36,811 nt of DNA, taken from Methanomassiliicoccales archaeon (GTDB taxonomy: Archaea > Thermoplasmatota > Thermoplasmata > SG8-5). Under the pieces are notes generated by a model, which saw only the letters and a list, made by a program, of their open reading frames with translations, did no database searches and had not been told where the DNA came from. Shown piece after piece: positions 30,430 to 36,811 of this stretch (position 1 is the first letter of the stretch; each line of letters starts with the position of its first letter). The stretch is taken from contig JAUWNU010000008.1 of assembly GCA_030612505.1 (NCBI GenBank), positions 1 through 36,811 of the forward strand, given 5' to 3'. Position numbers and translations under genes: made by a program.

Positions 30430-33400
30430 TGGTTAGATTTGATTGGAATAAATTCAAGGTAGTTAACCGAGACTATCAAAAAGCATTCGAAGAACTGTGT
30501 TACCATTTATTTTGTAGAAAATTTAAATTATTTGAGGGTATAACAACATATCATAATCAACCAGGGATAGAAAGTGAACCAATAAAAATAAAAAGTAAAT
30601 ATTGCGGATTTCAAGCTAAATTTTTTGAACACAATATCAATAGTAGTCAAATTGAAAAATCAATCAAAACAGCTCTCCGCACATATCCTAATCTGAAATT
30701 GATATATATTTATTTAAATACAAAGCCTGGTCGAAATAATCAATATCAAGCTAAAATAAATTTAATCGGACAAACAAAAAAATGTGAAATAAAATGGGTG
30801 ATGCCTTCTCAAATTGAATCTCAATTATTAGAAAATCTTGACTTGGCAGAAACCTATTTTCAAATTGGTGGGATAGAGGGTTTTCTTGGAAACTGCTTAG
30901 ATAAAAAACAAGTGTCTCAAGTTAAAGCAAATGAATACTTGGATTTATCTTATAAAAGTTCTTCAAAATTAAAAAGATATTCAGATTTAAAGAAAGCAAC
31001 GTCTGGCTCCAAAATAATTTGTTTAAAAGGAGGAGCTGGCTCTGGTAAATCATTGTTAATGACAAAATTATCTCTGGATTTGCAACCAAACCTTAATCAG
31101 ATTTCTAGAAAAATGATTATACCGGTATTTATCAAATTAAGAAACTGTCATTCTAGAAACTTAGATGAGTATATATTTTTCATCAAGCAAAAATATAATA
31201 TTCAAACAAGCAATTCATATGATTACATCTATTTGTTCGACGGATTAGATGAACTAAATGAAGAAAAGTGTGAAGAGATATTGAATGACCTTTATGGGCT
31301 TCGAGGTGAAAAGAGTACGAAGTGCATTATTATTTCTTCAAGAGAGAGCAGTTCAAATCTGATATTACTAGAAAAAATCATGGGTAAAATCACCCATTTT
31401 AAAATAAACCCATTAAATTATAAAGACATTAAAAAATACTTCAATAAAAAGGCTGTTCTTGAAAAAAAGAACTTACTAAAACAATATGATTCTAATTCTC
31501 TGAAAAATATTTCAGACACACTACTTCTAAATCTATTCTGGAGAGAAATAGAAAACGTCAATCCAGATAATTTAGATGTTATTCTTTTTGAAAAGAATAT
31601 AGAATCTATTCTCTCTGATAAAGATCACATAAGCAATTTAACTAAACTGAATCTATTAAATCCAAAAGATGTTAAAATTATTTCAGCAAATAGAGAAATT
31701 TCCTGGTATATGTCAAATAAATCTCTTTTTAGTATTTCATTAGGTGAGGTTCAAAAAATTACTAGTGGATTACATCCAAAACTGCTCTATACTGATTTGA
31801 ATAATATTATCAATTATAATACAACATGTTTTTTTACAAATAGTCAAGATAATCTCCAATATAATCATAGAAGATACCAAGAATTCTTCTACTTACTAAA
31901 ATTACAATCAGAATTGGAAACTGATTTTTCAGTTCTTAGAAAATCTCATATTCTGATTAATTTTGAATTTATGAGGACCCTATTTTTTCCCTACCTAAAA
32001 AAATATTATTTTGAATCCGGGGATATTACCAATTACTTACGAATCAAATCACTTGAATCATATTTCATAGACCATTGGTCTGGAGAAGGCGGCGAGTATT
32101 TGATTGATAGAATTGATGAAATCGCAGAGTTTTTAGCAAATATGAATAAAGAAGAGTTTAATTTTCAGATTTCTGTAGACAATCCATTAATGATTAAAAA
32201 TATCATAGAAAATATGAATAATTTAACCTATGACGTAATAACTGTTTTTTATATAAAAGGAAAAAAAGAGTATGCAGATTACTTGTTACAAAAAATCAAG
32301 GATCAAATTAAAACACTTGAAGTTAACAACTCCGAGGGCAATGGCGATTATAGAAAAAGAGATTTATTTAAGAAAAAAAATAAGATGACCTGGCACAATC
32401 ATTTTAGAATTAGCATTTATAGAGACACGCCACTATCTAAATTGTTAGATGAAATAAGAAAGAAAGAAAAGAGATTCGAGTCTAATTCAACTATATACAA
32501 TGATTTTTTTAGTGCTGTTTTTGATCTAAAAAAGGACTGCCTTTTAGAAGTATTCAATCATTTGGAGGATAAAGAAATTCACATTTTTTTAGAAGTCCTA
32601 GCTAGAATTAGATATATACATCTCCTCTTTGATAGTGTTGAACTCAAAACGAAAGTTCAAGATTATTTAGACAAAGACGTTTCAATTAATGAATCCGATA
32701 TTTTGATTTTATTCTATCACAGCTTGCTAAATGTTCCAATTAATAATATTAGTACTATTAAACCAAAACTTGAGGAAAAAATTAATAAAATTAAAGAAGA
32801 ACGTTCAATGATAATTAATAGATACAGTAATCATTTAGTGAATTACTGTCGTTTAAGTTTTATTTTAAATAGGACATATGGTGATGATTATTTAGATATT
32901 CTCGATGCTTATTCTTCATTGTTCGCTAACCACATGAAATTGTTGAATAACGAAATAACACTAAGAAAACTAATCTATGATTTCAATAATCTATCAATGA
33001 TTGATAGCAGGTATCAAGCTTATTTTAAAAAAGAAATGTCTAATATCATTGGAGAATGCTTTCTATTTTCAAAGAAAGAAGATAACTTAGTAATCTTAAG
33101 AAACACACTTTTCAACAATGAACATTTAGATAAATTCACTTTTTACTTATATGTCTTTGAAAGAGACAAAGCTTGTGCTAAGAGTATAATTGATGAAAAT
33201 GATTTACATCAAATATCTATTATGATAAATGAATATGATGACTATAATGACATCTTAGAAAACAATCTCAAATTAGCGAATTTGTATTTACTTTTTGACT
33301 TTAACATTGCAATAACTAATTTCAAACTCGGCCTAAGTAATAGCTTAATAAGATATGGCTGGAGAAAAGATTATTTCCTAAATTATTTAGTAGACTCACT

Positions 33401-34412
33401 CCAACTGTTGATAGACAATAATTATTTTGGTCAAAAAGAAATATATCAAATAAGTGATAAGATTTTGTCTTTGTCAAGTGAAGTATTAAAACATATTGAT
33501 GGAAAAGGGACAAAATGGGCTCCATATGAATTAATAAAAAATATTTCTGATTTCGATATTGCAATGGCTGAACAGCTTCTTTCGGACTATTTAGATATAG
33601 TTTTCAAAGATGATGTTTTATGCTATATTCTAGCAAACAAAGCCAAAGCATCTTATTCTTTTGAAGAAATTCAAGATCAATTAGTTGAAATAAGACCCCG
33701 TTACCTTTACCAGGGAGAAATCGACAAGAGTTATCATATCTATCGCTTCAAGGTTTTCTTTGAGCTAGCAAAAAATGAATCATATGGGGATGAAAAGCAA
33801 AGTGAGTTCTTTCAAAAGGCATTTAATGAAATTGGTAAGTTGGATAAAGACCCATCTGCATCACATTATGAAAAAGCAGACTTAGAAGACAGTTTAGAAG
33901 AATATAAATCTTTATGTAAAAAATATGGGAAGAAGAATAACCTCCAAATACAAAAAGAAAAAACAAAAAATGAAAGAGACAAAGAGATAGGTGTCAAAAA
34001 AGAAAATATTATCAAGAAATTAAAAGGGAGTAAGAAATCTAATTTCAAGGATATTTTCGAGGAAATTACAAAACACACACACATTATATCTGATGAAGAC
34101 TGTTTGCATTTATTAATTGAAAAATCTCTAAAAATTAATAATGACATCGAACTTATTTTAGAATATCTAGAAAGTAGGTGGTATGCCAAACTGTATCCAT
34201 ATGACGAAAATTCAAAATACGACTTCTTATTAGTTAAACAAATATTTAATAATCCAAGGGCAAAAAGGTTATTCTTAAAAAGAAGCATTAACTCAGATAG
34301 ACTAATAAGTTATCCTGCTTTATTAAAAATATTTGCTCTTTTGAATAATAAAAAATTAACTCGACGCACATTTTACGATTACTTGTACTTCTGTGATTTT
34401 TTAATTAATTAA
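30429..34412 (+). CDS. Avs-like STAND NTPase with N-terminal nuclease domain and NACHT core
   Basis: The 1327-residue protein has a restriction-endonuclease-like N-terminus (about 12-130): FEELCYHLF, then PGIESEP (E48) and CGFQAKFF (Q62-x-K64), an Mrr-type order with Glu for the usual Asp. A NACHT NTPase follows with Walker A GGAGSGKS (201-208) and Walker B IYLFDGLDELNEE (D271). The remaining 900 residues are helical, with no enzyme motif, and would form the sensor. Proteins of this plan (nuclease-NACHT-repeat) are antiviral STAND sensors that recognise a phage protein, oligomerise and cut DNA. Coding sequence is very AT-rich, typical of transferred defence genes. The exact Avs subtype cannot be assigned by eye. 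Confidence 0.75.
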   Translation: MVRFDWNKFKVVNRDYQKAFEELCYHLFCRKFKLFEGITTYHNQPGIESEPIKIKSKYCGFQAKFFEHNINSSQIEKSIKTALRTYPNLKLIYIYLNTKPGRNNQYQAKINLIGQTKKCEIKWVMPSQIESQLLENLDLAETYFQIGGIEGFLGNCLDKKQVSQVKANEYLDLSYKSSSKLKRYSDLKKATSGSKIICLKGGAGSGKSLLMTKLSLDLQPNLNQISRKMIIPVFIKLRNCHSRNLDEYIFFIKQKYNIQTSNSYDYIYLFDGLDELNEEKCEEILNDLYGLRGEKSTKCIIISSRESSSNLILLEKIMGKITHFKINPLNYKDIKKYFNKKAVLEKKNLLKQYDSNSLKNISDTLLLNLFWREIENVNPDNLDVILFEKNIESILSDKDHISNLTKLNLLNPKDVKIISANREISWYMSNKSLFSISLGEVQKITSGLHPKLLYTDLNNIINYNTTCFFTNSQDNLQYNHRRYQEFFYLLKLQSELETDFSVLRKSHILINFEFMRTLFFPYLKKYYFESGDITNYLRIKSLESYFIDHWSGEGGEYLIDRIDEIAEFLANMNKEEFNFQISVDNPLMIKNIIENMNNLTYDVITVFYIKGKKEYADYLLQKIKDQIKTLEVNNSEGNGDYRKRDLFKKKNKMTWHNHFRISIYRDTPLSKLLDEIRKKEKRFESNSTIYNDFFSAVFDLKKDCLLEVFNHLEDKEIHIFLEVLARIRYIHLLFDSVELKTKVQDYLDKDVSINESDILILFYHSLLNVPINNISTIKPKLEEKINKIKEERSMIINRYSNHLVNYCRLSFILNRTYGDDYLDILDAYSSLFANHMKLLNNEITLRKLIYDFNNLSMIDSRYQAYFKKEMSNIIGECFLFSKKEDNLVILRNTLFNNEHLDKFTFYLYVFERDKACAKSIIDENDLHQISIMINEYDDYNDILENNLKLANLYLLFDFNIAITNFKLGLSNSLIRYGWRKDYFLNYLVDSLQLLIDNNYFGQKEIYQISDKILSLSSEVLKHIDGKGTKWAPYELIKNISDFDIAMAEQLLSDYLDIVFKDDVLCYILANKAKASYSFEEIQDQLVEIRPRYLYQGEIDKSYHIYRFKVFFELAKNESYGDEKQSEFFQKAFNEIGKLDKDPSASHYEKADLEDSLEEYKSLCKKYGKKNNLQIQKEKTKNERDKEIGVKKENIIKKLKGSKKSNFKDIFEEITKHTHIISDEDCLHLLIEKSLKINNDIELILEYLESRWYAKLYPYDENSKYDFLLVKQIFNNPRAKRLFLKRSINSDRLISYPALLKIFALLNNKKLTRRTFYDYLYFCDFLIN

Positions 34413-34504
34413 ATCTAAAATCAATATAGTTAATTCAATCGACAGTAATATATCAAATCCTCAAACTTAACGGAAATCAATTATTTTATCCTTGGGAAGC
34501 CTTT

Positions 34505-35569
34505 CTATCTGAGCTCTTCATGTATTTTATGGAATCCTTCAACAATCTCCTGAGAATAAAATAATTCTGATAATTCGTTATCGTTAAAATCATCCAAATG
34601 GGTAATTATCAAAGGAAGACAAAGTAGGAGATTCATTCTAGCACCAGTTATTCCCAATGGATTATGAATCTGAGATATTATATGATCGATTTTCTGAAAA
34701 ATTATCTGATATTCTTTTTCTAAATCTCGAATGTCATTAAAGTTCAACTTCTTGCTTATGTCTAAAATACATTGGATATTATCATCTTCTTGAATTCGTA
34801 ATCCTGCTTCGATAAATTTATTTATAAATGCTTTGATAGTTTTTGAGACTTCTAAGTATTGTTTGAGGTTTATTGTCTCAAGTGGAATCGGTTCGCTACC
34901 TTCTTCAAGTTGGAATTGAATCTCCTGATTTAACTCATCTCTTTTATGAATTATTTCAAATAATTGCCCATCTGCTAATTCTAATAAACCAGCTAATAGA
35001 AACATCTGTCTACGTAACATATTAGGAATTTCGTGTTCAGTCTTATAATCGAGTTTATGGGAAATATCGGCCCAGGAATGCTGTAATATACTCCGAATCT
35101 GTATTTCAGCCTGTAGACTTTTAAAATCAGACCAATCAGGTAATTCTGCTCTTTCATCTGTCAAAGAAATACATTTATGGATTGATAGATATCCAAACTC
35201 GTTTGGTTCCATTTTTTCTTTTTTATCCATACTACGGCTTACATCAATATCAAATAAGCGTTCTATTAGGGAACATACCTTTTCAACATCATTAAGCGAA
35301 TAAAGTACAATCCTGATTCCAGAGATATCAACCATTTCTTCAATAGGATTCACAAACTCAAAACTTGATGAATATACCTTTTTTATGAAGCTGTCTTCTT
35401 CTTTCACTCGTGAACTTACTAATACATAGTCAATTTCATCGGGACCTAGCATTTCTTTGGTCAGTAATTCTAATTTCCTACAAAAACGTTCATGTAGTTC
35501 AATAATTTCGGAATATTTTTCACGCCAATAAGATTCATCCAAATTTACTGCCTTTTTTTTATTTAACAT
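34505..35569 (-). CDS. RelA/SpoT-type alarmone synthetase, possible toxin
   Basis: The 354-residue protein carries the (p)ppGpp synthetase domain: SRVKEEDSFIKKV, MVDISGIRIVLYS (catalytic Asp), NEFGYLSIHKCISL and AEIQIRSILQHSWADISHKLDYK (catalytic Glu). There is no HD hydrolase domain. About 160 C-terminal residues are helical and of unknown role. Stand-alone synthetases of this size include toxic enzymes (FaRel/CapRel type) that make alarmones or pyrophosphorylate tRNA upon phage infection. Such genes are rare in archaea. It is the last gene of a leftward operon after a GTPase and a 66-residue protein, 25 bases from the latter. Confidence 0.82.
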   Translation of the reverse strand: MLNKKKAVNLDESYWREKYSEIIELHERFCRKLELLTKEMLGPDEIDYVLVSSRVKEEDSFIKKVYSSSFEFVNPIEEMVDISGIRIVLYSLNDVEKVCSLIERLFDIDVSRSMDKKEKMEPNEFGYLSIHKCISLTDERAELPDWSDFKSLQAEIQIRSILQHSWADISHKLDYKTEHEIPNMLRRQMFLLAGLLELADGQLFEIIHKRDELNQEIQFQLEEGSEPIPLETINLKQYLEVSKTIKAFINKFIEAGLRIQEDDNIQCILDISKKLNFNDIRDLEKEYQIIFQKIDHIISQIHNPLGITGARMNLLLCLPLIITHLDDFNDNELSELFYSQEIVEGFHKIHEELR

Positions 35570-35594
35570 AAATGCTACCTATCCCAATCTATCA

Positions 35595-35795
35595 TCATTC
35601 TCTATTTCCAAAAAATATATCCCATAACCAATTCGCAAATTCACCGACAGCTTTTACAGCACTACCGAATATTTCACCCAGCCAATCAAGAAAACTTTGT
35701 TCACCTTTTTGGCGGCTCAGTTCCCGCTGTTCTTCTTGATTTTCTAATTCCTTTCGAAGGCGTTCTATAATGGTATCTTGATCATCATATCCCAT
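35595..35795 (-). CDS. Small amphipathic protein between GTPase and alarmone synthetase
   Basis: The 66-residue protein has a charged N-terminal helix (DTIIERLRKELENQEEQREL) and an amphipathic aromatic C-terminal half (FLDWLGEIFGSAVKAVGEFA, then NWLWDIFFGN). The latter could insert in or lie on a membrane. Its ATG follows the GTPase stop directly (TAA-ATG), so translation is coupled. I do not recognise a family. It could be an antitoxin, an adaptor or a membrane effector; nothing in the sequence decides. Confidence 0.65.
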   Translation of the reverse strand: MGYDDQDTIIERLRKELENQEEQRELSRQKGEQSFLDWLGEIFGSAVKAVGEFANWLWDIFFGNRE

Positions 35796-36605
35796 TTATT
35801 CGCCTCCCTCGTGAATAGCATTTCCTGTTTGGCCAAGTTTCTTACGATATTCTGGATCGATTAATTCAGCAAAATCTGCTACTGCTTTACGATTTAATAA
35901 GGTCCACGCTCTTTTCTGCGGGCACGCCTCCATCATAGCATTAAAAAGATTTTCTAATCTATATCGTTTTAGAGCAGAATATGGAATGATTTGTTCTTTT
36001 TGTATATCGCAGACATGCCTAATTTTCTTTGATATGTCCTCAAGTCGTTCAGAGATACTAACTTCTTGCTCAAGAGAGGATATATTGGCTTTTTCATTCC
36101 ATTTCCCCGGTTGAATAACATCAACTTGGTTCAGTCCTATAACAATCCTATCATAACCCCCCATTGCTTTTCCCACAACGTCTTTAAGATAAACCTGGAT
36201 CTGTGTCATTGTTCTAACATCAGCTTTGAGAATCCATACCGCTACATCACAAGTGGGAAGAACATCAAAATATGCCTTCTTATGTTTTTCATCTGTTTCT
36301 AAATCTTCTCCCAAACCAGGCATATCTATAATTTTTATCAAACCTTCTGATCCAATATATTCTTCAGCCTGTACTTCAAACTCCTCTGGTTTGGTTGTAC
36401 ATGGAACAGTATGACTAATTTCAAGCCCTTGATTAAACAATGCGTTAATCGTTGTTGTTTTGCCAACTCCCGTCTCACCTATCAATGCAATTCGAGGCGG
36501 ATTGCCTTCTAACTCTTTCTGAATTTCGCTTCTAACCTGCTCAATTTCAAAACCAGGTACTTTTTCAAGGAGGCGATATAGCTTTTCTCGTGTGTCGATT
36601 TGCAT
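35796..36605 (-). CDS. Era/dynamin-like P-loop GTPase
   Basis: The 269-residue protein has G1 GETGVGKTTTINALF, a G2 threonine in VPCTTKPEEF, G3 IDMPGLGED, G4 NQVD in IGLNQVDVIQPG and G5-like IPYSALKRY. This is the TRAFAC/Era-type set seen in 50S-ribosome-binding and IRG-like GTPases. There is no KH domain, so it is not Era itself. The short C-terminal domain (DFAELIDPEYRKKLGQTGNA) is helical. It heads the operon with the small protein and the alarmone synthetase. A start at the ATG 36605 is the first in frame; TATA-like AATTATAAG lies upstream near 36640-36650. Confidence 0.82.
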   Translation of the reverse strand: MQIDTREKLYRLLEKVPGFEIEQVRSEIQKELEGNPPRIALIGETGVGKTTTINALFNQGLEISHTVPCTTKPEEFEVQAEEYIGSEGLIKIIDMPGLGEDLETDEKHKKAYFDVLPTCDVAVWILKADVRTMTQIQVYLKDVVGKAMGGYDRIVIGLNQVDVIQPGKWNEKANISSLEQEVSISERLEDISKKIRHVCDIQKEQIIPYSALKRYRLENLFNAMMEACPQKRAWTLLNRKAVADFAELIDPEYRKKLGQTGNAIHEGGE

Positions 36606-36704
36606 ATTTATTAACCCTAATATCTTTGTAGTGAGTCCAATAGCTTATAATTATTAATAGTTTATTAGATCAAACTACTGTCGTGACAACTTAATTTAGT
36701 TACG

Positions 36705-36734
36705 TTTATATATTTGGTTTCCATATACCTCCAC
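36705..36734 (+). promoter_or_regulatory. TATA-like promoter of the partial transposase
   Basis: TTTATATATTT near 36710-36720 lies about 20-25 bases before the ATG at 36735. The 129-base gap from 36606 holds this promoter and that of the divergent GTPase gene; no other feature was seen in it. Confidence 0.35.
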
Positions 36735-36811
36735 ATGATAAAAATAAAACTAAAAAAAGAGGAGTGTGAATTCCTACACCAGTTTGTGAAAAAAGGGACA
36801 AAGAAAGCGAG
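36735..36811 (+). CDS. Probable IS630-type transposase, N-terminal fragment cut by window end
   Basis: The 25 visible residues, MIKIKLKKEECEFLHQFVKK then GTKKA, resemble the start of IS630/Tc1-type transposases (L..EE...L...V..G..KAR), which leads into a helix-turn-helix. Only this fragment is in the window, so the call is tentative. If right, both ends of the window are in insertion sequences. Confidence 0.45.
   Translation, partial: MIKIKLKKEECEFLHQFVKKGTKKA

Noticed and set aside
35796-36605. Era ribosome-assembly GTPase
   Set aside because: The KH RNA-binding domain is missing and the gene is in an accessory operon, so a housekeeping Era role is unlikely.

Overview
The window is archaeal. 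TATA boxes sit about 25-30 bases before many start codons, often with no room for a leader (leaderless genes), while genes inside operons carry GGTGAT or GGAGG-type ribosome sites. The gene set includes archease, endonuclease Q with a PCNA-binding tail, a fused NAD(P)HX repair enzyme, KaiC-family ATPases, DUF835-TPR proteins and DUF2797. The abundance of DUF835 and KaiC-like proteins suggests a Thermoplasmata-type euryarchaeon; that is inference from gene content, not phylogeny. The left edge coincides with the terminus of an IS1-family element and the right edge lies inside a probable IS630-type transposase, so the window is probably a contig cut at repeats.

Left half (about 1.2-19.8 kb), the chromosomal part. 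After the IS1 element (1-1171) comes a leftward run: a divergent FtsZ/tubulin-like GTPase, a membrane-anchored secreted protein and archease. Rightward genes follow: a corrinoid adenosyltransferase, a membrane-anchored clostripain-type protease, EndoQ, tRNA-Leu(CAG), two paralogous DUF835-TPR proteins, a large acidic coiled-coil protein, a small V4R-like protein and DUF2797. A leftward block then carries the NAD(P)HX epimerase/dehydratase, an 858-residue protein with two degenerate KaiC-like modules, an intact KaiC ATPase and two small unrecognised proteins. The KaiC/DUF835/V4R/TPR set looks like a lineage-specific signalling or scaffold group.

Right half (about 19.9-36.8 kb), an integrated accessory region. 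It begins at a 20-base remnant of a tRNA 3' end (19978-19998), the expected attachment site, immediately before two tandem tyrosine recombinases. Defence-type cargo follows: an AbiEi/AbiEii toxin-antitoxin pair with duplicated operators, a metallophosphoesterase plus DEDDh exonuclease pair, two small proteins including a winged helix, a restriction-modification locus, a 1327-residue nuclease-NACHT (Avs-like) STAND protein, and a leftward operon of GTPase, 66-residue amphipathic protein and RelA/SpoT-type alarmone synthetase. From about 26.8 kb the DNA is visibly more AT-rich than the rest.

Most interesting are three things. First, a restriction-modification system in which the methylase is a tandem fusion of two Dam/D12-class enzymes and the convergent nuclease is itself an internal duplication of two PD-(D/E)XK-like domains, with a small winged-helix regulator on a divergent promoter with paired operators. 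Second, a GC-rich, hairpin-dense stretch just before the STAND gene that may be a non-coding RNA or a small palindromic mobile element. Third, the GTPase/small protein/alarmone synthetase operon, which I do not recognise as a described system. No CRISPR array was seen and no gene-free stretch exceeds 300 bases.
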